From: Phaeoceros laevis
Lineage: Eukaryota; Anthocerotophyta; Anthocerotopsida; Notothyladales
NCBI GenBank assembly: GCA_049999765.1
Contig: JBNGIQ010009343.1
Span: 134,710 to 177,718, forward strand
Length of the DNA stretch: 43,009 nucleotides
Reading direction: 5' to 3'
Shown here: one piece after another, positions 24,639 to 35,200 of the stretch
How positions within the stretch are numbered: the stretch's first letter is position 1
How the letters are laid out: each line of letters begins with the position of its first letter
The notes under the pieces: generated by a model
The model's input: only the letters and a program-made list of their open reading frames with translations
Database searches by the model: none
Told to the model about the DNA's origin: nothing
Translations under genes and position numbers: made by a program

Positions 24639-27600
24639 ATGGGCCTGTCTTCTACGCTTGAAGAATCAGAGTATTCGACTACTCTAACTACGGGTAGCAA
24701 GACCACACGTATGTTTTCATACAGTCGCTCTTGTAGTTTGATGAGGGTACTTCTCAATATAGCAAAGCTTAAATTGGTGTTGCTTGGCTTATGAAGGAGC
24801 TATTTTGCAAGACGAAGTGGGAAGATTAGTGCAACAACTGGGTGACAGCAGAGTACAAGTGGCCGCTTTGGAGGCTGAAATCACTCGGCTAGTGCAAGAA
24901 AAAGCTCAACAAGATGCACACACCTTGAATTACATTCAAAGGTAGGCAAGCTGTGAAAAGCAATTTGTTCAATACAATAGTCTAAAATTTTTAAACACAA
25001 ACGAGAAAAATGAGATGCTTTTTGTGGAGTTTGGAGCAAGAAATTATTAGATTAGAGCAGCAAGCAAAAGACGACATGGTCGAGTTGAAAGAGAGACAGA
25101 ACAAAGTAACTTTTTAACACTACGACAAATATTCTGTAAATTTATTCATGTTCTTTCAAAGAAAAGATGAGTTGATTATGAATCGACCTCATAGATAGAA
25201 ACAGAAGTACCTGCTTTGGAATGGCAACTTACTTCTCTGAAGAATGCTCTTCATGATTTGAATGTTTCAGAACATGTGTAAGTGACAGAAACCGAGTTTG
25301 AAAGATATATTAACTTCAAATTTTAGAGACAAAATCCAATACTTTTACTAGTACATTCTTTTACTTTGGATTTCAATCATATCTATACCCAATGATTAGG
25401 TATGCAGAGATCTCTGTTCTTCCTCAAGATAAGCGTAGTGTGAGAGACCATATATTGATATTATCCTACGAGAGGATGCAAAAACATCGAGAGGAATATG
25501 AAGTGGCTCGCAAAGAGAGGGACATATCTAGGTTTTTTAAGAACCCATTATAGTAGTAACACTCCTATCAAATAAGTTCATTGCCCCCGGAAGTCCTTCA
25601 TTTTGGAAAGAATGATATCAAAGTTATGGCAGAGAAGCATTGAAGCGAGCAAATGATGAAGTTCAACAGCTAAAAAGAGAATGCAAAAGGTTATCTACCA
25701 CATATGCTTGTGAAAAGAAAGATCTTGAACGAGATATTTCTGCAGCTATAGCACGTAATGGTAGATTAGAGATTGAAGCTCATGAAAATTTTGTACAAAT
25801 CGAAGTCCTTTCTGCTAAAGGTGCCCTTTATGATGAGGTGGTTTACTTGATGCCATGTAAAAGTTAGCAATTCCTCAACCTTTGTTGCTTAGACACATAT
25901 CCCAAGATTGTGATACCTACATGGCTTGCAATCAGCATCTCANNNNNNNNNNNNNNNNNNNNNNNNNNNNNNNNNNNNNNNNNNNNNNNNNNNNNNNNNN
26001 NNNNNNNNNNNNNNNNNNNNNNNNNNNNNNNNNNNNNNNNNNCATGCACTTGAGCTTCTGCGCATGGACAAGGTAAAGTTATATGCAAACATAATTGTGC
26101 AAAATTGAATGTGAAAATATATATATTAAATTTGTACATAGGCAGATTAAGATATTGGCAAGAATCAGTATCATTTTGAGCCTTGGGAAAGTCCTAAACT
26201 TGAATATGGTGACTCAAACTATCAAAATTTTAATAGCCTTATTTGCTTAAAGAGGCATCCTAAACTTAAATATGGTGACTCAAACTATCAAAATTTTAAT
26301 AGGTTTATTTGCTTAAAGAGGCAAAAATACAAGATGAATGTCTTAAGAAAAAGGACTTGGACATTGCAAGACAACAAGAAAAAAATTCGGAGCTTAGGAT
26401 TGCCAATCAAGAACTTTCTAATCAAATAGCAAACATAAACGACCAGCTTCATAATCATAGGATAGGAGAATTTAAAATAAAAGTGAGCCATATTAAAGTA
26501 TATTAGTTGATGAAATATAAACTAGCTTTAATTTGGCACACACAACGATACTTTTGCATAATTTTCAATTTTTTTGATAAAATTGATGCAGGCAGAATTG
26601 TCGCGCATACAAGACCAAGCAAAACAAGATCTGCAGAAATTGCAAATAAAATTGACTCAACAAGCAGAGCATGAAATGCAGTAGGGTTTCTTAATCTTAC
26701 GTTAGAGTAGAAAATGGTTTTGGAACATGTGCATGACAAAATTGTGTACAAAAGTCCAACATAATTTTCCTCTCTCTATGTGTTTCCACAGAGCTTGTAA
26801 CAAAGCTAGAGATCAAGCTCTTTTGGAAGTTGAAACCACAAAAGCATCTCTACAAGAGAGCTTGATATCACATCAAAACTTGCTCCTGAAGTACTTTCAA
26901 TTCCTTTGTGAATAGCATTGATCAATTCAGTTCTTGTGAGATTATGATACTCAAGACTTATTGCAAAAGAAGTATGCTTTATAAAAAGACACTAAGATCA
27001 TATATAATAGCTGGACAGAAAAAATTAACAAGCCTAATGAACTCTTTTTTTGGTGAAATAGGTTTGAGGAACTTCAAAAGTGCAAAGAAAATATTAACTC
27101 ACCAACTGAAAGCAAAACTCAAGAGTGTCTTGGCCTCCAATTGGAAGATGCTAAACTACTATTAAAACAAAAAATGCTAGAAAATATTACATTGTCAGAA
27201 GAGCTCTCGAAGCTGAAAAAAACATCAAGAGACAACCTTTTAAAAGAAACCGATTTTAGGGATAAGCCAAATCATGGTATTAAATTTCTTTATTTTCCTA
27301 GGATACATTCCAAGCTTTATAATAAAGTAGGGGCCACCCTACCACTATTTAAATATTTAAACTAACATGAACAAGCAAAAAGACATTTGTTTATATGAGA
27401 TTAACCCTGCAAGTGGAATGTAGAACCAATTACTTATGCTACTACGCGTACGAATGGAAAAGACCTAGAAAATTCAAACCTTGCACAAAAATTTGAAGGG
27501 CTTGATTTTTCACCAAATAACTGGGAACGAGAAAGGATAAAGCTTTTACTACAGTACCATCAAGATGAAAATCAAGTCCGTATGCATAACTCTATCATGA

Positions 27601-28103
27601 CTTCCCCATGGAACCTTACGTTGTCACATTGTTGAGGAGTTTTGCTCAAATACAGGGCCAACTAAATGATCAAATTAGACAACCTCAAGGAGTTTTGATA
27701 AAGACAATCCAAGCTACGGAAGAAAAGCTAAGAACAGCATTGAGGCATAACAATGAACTTCATGCTAAATTAAGGTTGGAAAACTTTTGTTTTTTTCAAA
27801 ATGGCCTAGTTTCTGTAATTTCTCTATTATTAACCATCTCTTTATTTTTTAATTTTTTTAATCAGTGGAGTAAAAAGGGAGAAGACATGTGCAAAAAACC
27901 AGCTTCGCCAAATGTATGCTGATCTTAAAAGCGTGCTGGATGCTAGGGGCTCATTAGAACATCTACAAGAGGTACTTGCTAAAAAGAGTATCAACTTGGG
28001 GGATAGCCTTACAAGACGGATTGCAATATTTAAAAATAAAGACAGGCCTGGCCCACCAAGATCCATGCTCACAAGTGAGAAAGTACAAGGAGGAATTTTG
28101 TAA
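24639..28103 (+). CDS. PIBF1: PIBF1/CEP90-like coiled-coil protein (interrupted by assembly gap)
   Basis: In-phase exons are 24639-24708, 24797-24941, 25030-25105, 25195-25277, 25400-25531 and 25633-25837. After the N gap come the tail of a cut exon (26043-26072), then 26303-26482, 26592-26680, 26792-26890, 27062-27276, 27424-27575, 27656-27774 and 27866-28103. At least 610 residues are visible, nearly all heptad-rich coiled coil. The spacing and wording follow animal PIBF1: a segment SEHVYAEISVLPQDKRSVRD near residues 120-140, LELLRMDKVYLLKEAKIQDE after the gap, ACNKARDQALLEVE...NLLLKFEELQ, and a C-terminal LDARGSLEHLQEVLAKK. PIBF1 is a centriolar-satellite and centriole-distal protein needed for ciliogenesis, so in a plant it would act in motile sperm; that role is inference. 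At least one exon is partly missing in the gap. Low GC and short AT-rich introns differ from neighbouring genes. Confidence 0.75.
25943..26042. other. assembly gap (100 N)
   Basis: Exactly 100 unknown bases, the usual placeholder for a gap of unknown size. It cuts the PIBF1-like gene between an exon ending at 25837 and an exon tail at 26043-26072, so one or more exons may be hidden. Confidence 0.99.
26192..26323 (+). repeat. 66-nt tandem duplication across a splice acceptor
   Basis: The 66-nt unit starting TCCTAAACTT and ending in the exon start (CTTAAAGAGGCA) occurs twice back to back (26192-26257 and 26258-26323) with very few differences. It contains the intron end TTTTAATAG and the first bases of the exon at 26303. 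The first copy therefore creates a decoy acceptor upstream of the real one in the PIBF1-like gene. Confidence 0.9.
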
Positions 28104-28963
28104 ACATATAGCAAGCATGGACTATTTCAATTTATAAAGGAAAGGGGGTAAAATGAGTGGCTACTAGGATTTATAATGAAATTGCTTTCTCATTCTCAAC
28201 ACAACACAAAATACTTGGGTTACCTACTATATTTTTTAAGTTATGATGGCAAACAAAGTACAAACTTACAAAGCAAGGTGTGAGAAAAGTGAAAACTCCA
28301 ATGCAATCAAAGGTGTGGGAAAACTCTAGGGCAAACAAAGTAGGATGCGCAGTGTCTTGCAAACTCCATTTCATAGGAACAATAAAGTACATGGCCCAAA
28401 TAACCCCCAACTACCTTACTCTATTTAATAGGAACAAGTTCAAAGTAGTACTCAAAGCTTCTTCTTAAATTCCAAGCCGGTAACCATCAAATGGAGGAAA
28501 CTATGAGTTTGCAGCTCCTCGTGCAAGCTCAAAACCAGCCAAGGCAATATCATTCAACGGCTCTACGAATGCAATCATCATTAAGGGAATTATGAGAACA
28601 TGCAGACTAGGCGTTTCGAAGTCACAAAGAGGATCGAAATTGGCCTAGGCTTATAAGCCAACTAGAACAAATTTTTTCAGGCCGAAGCCCCAAGACTTCA
28701 TTGTACAAATGTCCAAGCATCTGCAGCATAAGCTTTTCCTTGCAGCGGATAGCTGCTGAGGCTAAGGAACTCTATGTAGACCAACCTAATTCTGTACAAG
28801 AATATGTCTTATTACCTATGATGTACATAAGGCCGCAAAACAAGCCGTTCAACAATGGCATGAAAGCTTGTACAGGGATCCAGTCTGCAACATTGCAAAT
28901 CTACCTGTGGCACACGACAAAATTGGATTGCTTACAAAAATAACACGCAGAACCAGATCAAAT
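28104..28963. pseudogene. AT-rich region with a decayed reading frame
   Basis: From 28449 to 28943 one plus-strand frame stays open for 165 codons except for two in-frame stops (TGA about 28587, TAG about 28602). Its content looks protein-like: a Q-rich start, a basic stretch around SHKEDRNWPRLISQLEQIF, and a part from about 28745 reading RIAAEAKELYVDQPNSVQEY. I do not recognise the family. It could be a degraded mobile-element capsid frame, a remnant of a gene, or exons with introns that I cannot place. It lies between two convergent genes; the left 300 bases are probably the 3' UTR of the PIBF1-like gene. Confidence 0.3.
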
Positions 28964-30532
28964 TTAAAAAGACCGATTGCTGGCTCTGAGATGATTTGTC
29001 TTCCCTTGTTGAGCCTGCATCTGCGACTGAGCCGAATCTAAGCAGATGTCCACCATGTTGTTATCTTTCCTGCCAACCTTCCTCTGAAGGCCTCCGTATT
29101 TCAAAGTGAGCAGCAGGGACACCAAAGTGACGCCATCTGCCGACATGCCGCATTGCGTGCAGAAAGCATGGGAATGAAAACTGCTCACAGCCCAGGTAGT
29201 TGCGGTTGAAGGCTTGCTAGAGTGGCTGCAAGGGCAGCACGGCTTGGCATTCAAGAACTTGAGCGAGCAGGTAGAGTTGCTACCCACGGACCATCCCTTG
29301 CTGGCAGTGCCCTCCGAGTAGTATGTCGCAGCAGAAAGGAAAATCTCCGCCAGGAATTTGGGAGCCATGGTCGCAGGAGCGGGTTGCCCGCACCTGGTGC
29401 AGAAGGCGTGGCGGTATTGAAAGCTGAGAGCCCAGCAGGTGCGTGCTGGCATCTGGTCCCCAGGCGTGCTCCTGGAGCAATGCTCACATCTGGCCCTGGG
29501 ATCATCATCCATCCTGGTGACCAGCACCAGCTTGGATGGATCCGCTAACTCCGGCGGCAGTTCTGGCAGGTCCGCTGATGGGAATCTGTGGTGGTGCTGT
29601 CTCTGTTGCCGGGGCCTGCTCGGGCTCGCATTAGGCGATGAGGAGGAGCTTGATGACACGGAGTTGCTGGGGCTGCTCGACGGCGTCGTGTTCCCGGAGC
29701 TCCGCTTCGCGATGGGCTCTGTTGCCACTGAGCTGCCCCCAGACAATGTTGAGGGTGGAGTGAGCCTCTTAAAGGAGTCTGGGATTGGTACTCCAAAGTA
29801 CTCCAGCTCCTTCTTCAGCTTGAATACGTCCGCATCAGACATGGCAGGCAGAGCTTCCCAAGTCCTGTATCTCAACACGCAAAGCACATTTTGGAATAGA
29901 GACTCCTCGCAATCTACCACAAGAGCTGCGGTGCCACCTCCACTGGAGGCCTCCTGCGCCCGCCTCTCAACCATCGTCCGGAAATACGATGCGTTCCTCA
30001 GAGTGTCCAAAGACACCGTATATGCCGTTCTATTCGGACCGACATAGAGGGTCACCTCGCCAGGGCGCTCGGGTTGCTTCCAAGCCTGCGGAGCTGCCAG
30101 GCTCCCCATCCTACCAAGATGCTGTTGCCTCATTCCTCCAACTAAATCATTCGTTCGGTCGCAATGTCGCGTTCCAGCGCTGTCAAATGCTCGATCGAAT
30201 TGCCTAGGAGCCCTCGGCGTAGCACCTTCAGCCTTCACGGGGCTCAGAACAGGCGTATCAAACTGCCTTCCGGCTCCCGGACTCAAATCAACCGTATCCC
30301 TCCCGTTCTCCTTCAACAGTAACCCCTCCCTCCTAAGGCTCCCTTCCCGCCTCAGCGACTGCTGGCCAAGATCTACCGCCATAGGAGCCACCGGGCTGGT
30401 CCTCAAAATGTGCTCTTCAAAACTCGTATGAGCGGCATAGCTCCGCGTCGACAAGGGATGCATTGTCGCCCCAGCGACAACCGGCGCCTCCATCGTCATG
30501 TTCGGGACAGAGTCAGCCGATCTAGGAGGCAT
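28964..30532 (-). CDS. BTB/POZ (KCTD-like) protein with duplicated CxxC...CxxC module
   Basis: An intronless 522-residue protein. Residues 1-155 are low-complexity and basic, with a small internal repeat (SLRREG twice). A BTB domain of the T1/KCTD style follows (about 158-255): EVTLYVGPNRTAYTVSLDTL, then SYFRTMVE, and ending in a FKLKKELEYFGVPIP helix. A Ser/Pro-rich linker leads to two related cysteine modules (about 350-480). Module 1 begins CEHC and ends HAFCTRCG; module 2 begins CCPC and ends HAFCTQCG. Both share a WA-x-SF-x-x-HAFCTxCG core and could bind zinc. BTB domains oligomerise and often recruit cullin-3, so a substrate-adaptor role is possible but unproven. I do not recognise the combination from a named plant family. 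It is convergent with the PIBF1-like gene. Confidence 0.85.
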   Translation of the reverse strand: MPPRSADSVPNMTMEAPVVAGATMHPLSTRSYAAHTSFEEHILRTSPVAPMAVDLGQQSLRREGSLRREGLLLKENGRDTVDLSPGAGRQFDTPVLSPVKAEGATPRAPRQFDRAFDSAGTRHCDRTNDLVGGMRQQHLGRMGSLAAPQAWKQPERPGEVTLYVGPNRTAYTVSLDTLRNASYFRTMVERRAQEASSGGGTAALVVDCEESLFQNVLCVLRYRTWEALPAMSDADVFKLKKELEYFGVPIPDSFKRLTPPSTLSGGSSVATEPIAKRSSGNTTPSSSPSNSVSSSSSSSPNASPSRPRQQRQHHHRFPSADLPELPPELADPSKLVLVTRMDDDPRARCEHCSRSTPGDQMPARTCWALSFQYRHAFCTRCGQPAPATMAPKFLAEIFLSAATYYSEGTASKGWSVGSNSTCSLKFLNAKPCCPCSHSSKPSTATTWAVSSFHSHAFCTQCGMSADGVTLVSLLLTLKYGGLQRKVGRKDNNMVDICLDSAQSQMQAQQGKTNHLRASNRSF

Positions 30533-32238
30533 TCTCTAAGCACATCAATGCGCTCGCTTCCATCCACAACTAAAAGCACACACCTCTCTCACCCACCCCC
30601 TCCCCCTCCTCCCACCCCTCGGCGCTCAATTGCTACAACCGCCTGAAAGACCAAGGCGCTGGGAGACCGTGAAAGGCAAAGGCGGCCGCCCTGGAGTCTT
30701 TACCTGCCCGGAGAAGGCGGAAGACACCGATAGACCGGCGGGAGAGATGGAGAGCACGAAGGCCGAGGCAGCGTGCCTCAAAATCCGGTTCGAATGCCCG
30801 GAAATTAGAGGAGCAGAAGGCCTCCCCTGCTCCCAACCAACCCTACAACTCCCTGGCCTGCAGCTACAGCGCTGTTCTGCTGTCCAGCGCTGCTACAGCA
30901 ACAAGGAAACCGGCATCAAATAATCAGCCTCCATCACTTCTTCTCTCTGCCTCAAATACCAGCACCTCCCAGGGAAGGTGCTGCAAATAGCGGGAAGAAG
31001 GCGTAGGCCCCGAATCTTCCGGCCTCGCCTCCCCCTAGAAGAGACATCTCTGTCTTAACACACCAGCTCGTCACCAATCTCCACTCCCGCGCCCCAAACC
31101 CCAGCCCCTGATTGCTGTATTCTACATCAGATCTCTCTCTTAGAAGGTAGCATATAGGAATCTGGCAGCACCCGATGCGAGGACGGCAGGAATCGCCTCA
31201 GGCTGCAACTACGCAGCTCGCTCCCTGCCAATTGCGTGGCAGGAAATCTGGTCCCGGAATTAGCGGTGGGGACAGGGACAAGGTGAGGAAATAGGAAGGC
31301 AGGGACTCAGGGAGGGAAAGAGGCGCGAGGTGGCGAGGGAAGCGGAGGGAGAAGGGGGCGATCTCGGGAACCGCGTGGCTTGCCTTTCCCTACTCACCTC
31401 CTTGTCTTTTCCTTCTTCCCCTCGCTGGCCGTACAAGGCATGTATGTAGGTGAGGAGTATGTACAGCATGGAGGCCGGTACCTTGAACCCTACGCCGAGT
31501 CACCAGCATACTTCGCTGCTGGCAAAGTGGGCGAGTAAAAAGCGGCTCCCGTCGCATTCGCCGCTTTCTTTTTCTTTAGCTGAGAGTTCACACATGGTAG
31601 CTCCTGATCAACTGCTGGCTGACGTCTTCATGCAACAAATAAGCTGTTTAGCTAGAGGGATACAGCACTGCACGATTGATGCTTTCGAGCTGGATTGCGA
31701 GAAATTAATCTTCGTTTTTCGCGTTGGGTGATTACCCTTCACCTTTTCACTTCAATCGTGTTTCAATACTCCGGGATAACCCACAAGCCTACGCCTGAAG
31801 TAATGAGGTTCCTACCTACAATCTATGTACACCTGGATGGAGTTTATGGATACACAATGTGGGAGGCTGACCACCACTCAGTAACCTCCTCCGAATCGGT
31901 ATCCTCCTCCCAAGCACTGCGTCTATGGACAGACAACTACAGCCTTCCACCGTCTGCGGATAGCTTCTTGCTTTTGAAGTCGATCGGGTCGCTTCAAAAA
32001 TAGGGGTGAGAAATGTCGCTCCACTTCCGCAATCAAGGTCCTTGAGATTGCCGGTCCGTGAAATTTCCACCCAAAACTGATTCCACTTTCTCCGTTTGAT
32101 TCATTACACTGCGAATGAGCAAATATTGCGCAAGTCAAGAAGCTTCGTATTATTTCACAACCCTGCACAACCTAATTATAGAAAAGTACAAAACTCTTAG
32201 CTATACACCTGTACAGCATATCAGTGCCCAAACTCTTA
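30533..32238. other. 5' leader and promoter of the BTB gene; 3' flank of CASP
   Basis: No supported gene. Read on the minus strand, the region just upstream of the BTB start has a G-rich tract (30592-30618), and farther upstream there is a pyrimidine-rich tract (about 31265-31360), typical of a plant leader or promoter. The remainder to 32238 is the likely 3' flank of CASP. Short frames at 30630-30923 and 31695-32003 show no domain. Confidence 0.45.
30592..30618 (-). promoter_or_regulatory. potential G-quadruplex in the BTB mRNA leader
   Basis: On the minus strand five G-runs of 3-5 bases are separated by loops of 1-4 bases, which satisfies the usual G-quadruplex pattern. The tract lies 60-86 nt upstream of the BTB start codon and would be in the mRNA leader unless transcription starts downstream of it. 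Such elements can restrain translation in known cases. Confidence 0.5.
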
Positions 32239-35200
32239 CTAGCTGTGGGTCGAGTAGCTGTAAAGACTCGAGAAGACGAGCAGATGAAGAGCTATTGAAT
32301 AGAAGAAAATGAAAGTCCGGGCGTACCTGTTACAAAACCCAGAAAAAGTTTCAAGTCAGACCAGCATGCTGTCACCGCAGTGGCAAGCACATCCAAACTA
32401 GCTATAGAAGTTGTCTTTCTATGTTTACAACCACAAACTAGCATAGATATCATGTCAGTCGTGCAACGTTGTGCTGAGCAACTTGAAGAATTTGGGCTAT
32501 GTACGCTACTTGTTTCCCAAAAAAAATCGGCCACTTGTTAGGGTGATCTTGTCCCTCAATCCCAACTCCTTGTACCTTCGCTCCTTTTCCTGCATTGCAA
32601 GTGGTAGTTGCAAGTTAAAAAGCCTTCATTTCAAAGAGTACACATATTAGAGCATATCCGTAGTAGTATACACCCTTGAAATAGTCAGAGACCTTTCTGG
32701 AAAATTGAGTGAAGGGGTTGATGTCATCCTCATACATCTTCTTGTACTTGGACTCCACGTCCAGTCCAGTCTCCAAATCATCTCCTCGCTGTTCGGAAAT
32801 TGTGTTAGACCAGATCCAAATACCTTTTGTTTTCATGCAAGAACCGGCTTCCCTACTCCCGAGTTGTGAGGTCTCATGACAGCGGCTAGCTTCCCACCTT
32901 CTTTGAAGTGCGGAGCTGAGGGCGATCCTGGGTATAATCTTGGATGTATCGCATCTTTTCATAAAGTTTGACATTGTCTGCTTTGCTGGTTGCAAGCTCT
33001 GCTGTTAGATTACGACATTTTTCACTGAGCACCCGTAATTCCTGCTAGGAGCGTAACATCTCGAGTGTCAACTTTCCGACCAGTTTCTTCCAAAAGGTAC
33101 GAGTTCATACACAGGGCAACACAAGAACCAGACAAGCGAAAGTGACCTCCAAAAACATCGGAGTTGTACCCAATCACTTGCTCTCTCTAGAATAAGATCA
33201 CAGCCCACCTCTTCAGCCAGCCTAAGACGATGCCGAAATCGGTCACGCTGACTGCAAATAACCTCCAGCATAGAAGTGTGGTCTTCATCCACGCTACTGT
33301 GTTTCCCAGAACCAGGCTACAGAACCCAAACAACAGTAACACGCCACATAATTAGAGTCCACAAACCAACTGCTGACATTCAACCACAGTGGTATGCCCT
33401 CAGTTTCATCCAGCGGAAATGCTCGAAACTGAACTTGTAACCTATATGGACAGAGATAGTCCTGGAGAGCAGCCCCATTGTACACTCAAAGTTAACAACC
33501 CATTCAAGCAGCTCTTCGTTTGATACCTCGAGCAAATCTGTTACTCCTGTATCCAGCAGCTCCCAATCATCTGGTTTTGTGGGACGTTTATCTGTTGCAC
33601 CGTAACCCTGCACAAAAATTGCTTCCACCAATCTTAGACAGCAAGCAGCACGTTGCAGGGTGTCAACAAGAAGTTGAAGCATCTGATACTCTTGAATTTG
33701 ACAAACTAGAGAACAGCCAAAGCCAATTCACAGATATAGACCTTCAAGATGTCTTCTTCCAGCCTTGCAATTAACTTCTTCTGCTCCTCTACTTTCGCAC
33801 CTAGTTCTTTAGCCAAAGCTTCGGCAGCCTCAGCAACTGCAGACTTCTCTGACAACTGCACCTGTTGCAGAGAGATGATAATTTCAATTACACTTGGAGA
33901 TTCCTTGTTCATCCAATGACTCTTATGTGGGAGCTGTGAGAGATTGCGCAACATACACTTACCTTGACTTTGGTGAGTTCATGTTCCATCTTTCTATTCT
34001 TGTCCAGGAACAAAGATTCAAGTTTGCCCATATCTTCTCCGTGACTAGCAGCATCCCAATCTTCCTCAGCTTCTACTGAGTTATAACCCACAGCCTGCAT
34101 GTGAGACAATGTCAACTGAGCAACTGAGACATAATTCCTACTCTAGACAATCAAGCCAGATTCACTGGTCCATCTTTACATGTCAATGTCAAGGAGCTCA
34201 TTTGTTTTGTACTTCGCTTCACAGCTCATACTAATGTGCGCAGAAACTTTCCATCAGAACTCCTGCAGGTTTGTCACAGACTTTGTAAGACGGACCTGCA
34301 AGATCTTGACTTGTTTTCGCAAATCTTCCACTTGTTTAGATGTTGGCCGTTCAAATAGCTCCTTTCGAAGATCCGCTATTAGATTATCCTGGGTATGAAA
34401 CAAGCAGGAATTAGTGACACACAAAAACTCTTAAAACCACTCTACATATCTTTGGAGGGGGATTTGGAGATACCACCCTCTGAACCACCCTCCGAACCAC
34501 CCTACAGGACACTAAAAATGCTGAAAGATGTCCATAACGCTGCACCTTCTCTTTAATCAATTCATTGAGGTTGCTCTGGTCAGCCTGATTCTGTTCTCTC
34601 TCGTTCGACAATGTGCTCTCCAGATTTCTGAGCTCTGAATGCAGATCAGATATGATCTTTTCCTTTGCTGTCAAGGATGCTTCAAGGCTACTGTTAGCCT
34701 CACTGTCCAACCTGATGTCAATTGCACGCATATGTTGTCAGTTTAGGTTCACAGTGCTTTCTCAGGGAAACAGCAAAGAATTTACTGGAAGCTCTTTTGC
34801 AATTCCACAGACTAATCGCCTGACCTCTCTGTAAGTTGTGGTTCTTGATTCTGAATAGTTTGAAGTTGAGCACGGAGCTGATCCTGCAAACATGTTGCAT
34901 TATGCTGGTGGACAAAGTTTGCAGTATCAAACACCTTCAAATTGATAGCATGCCCTACATGCTTTTATTCCAAGAAGAATTATACCTTTTCTCTTTCCAC
35001 GCTTGACAGCCTTGACTGGACCCTATCTATTTCATCTGTTAACAGCGTTAGTTCAGCTTGCTTTGCAGCACGCTCCTCCTCTGCATTTGAACAAGACATG
35101 TTGCCAAATATTAGCAACATTGACTACAGAACTGTTTGAAGCACTAATATGGCTGACCTCAAGACTAAACATACACTCGTCAAAGTTTAGTATACACGGA

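Noticed and set aside
30780-30800. tRNA-like GGTTCGAAT sequence
   Set aside because: No acceptor stem, D arm or anticodon arm can be folded around it.
32615-32692. Read-through C-terminus of CASP exon 16
   Set aside because: It lacks the conserved KERRYKELGLRDKI segment and membrane anchor, which are found in downstream exons at 32589-32239.
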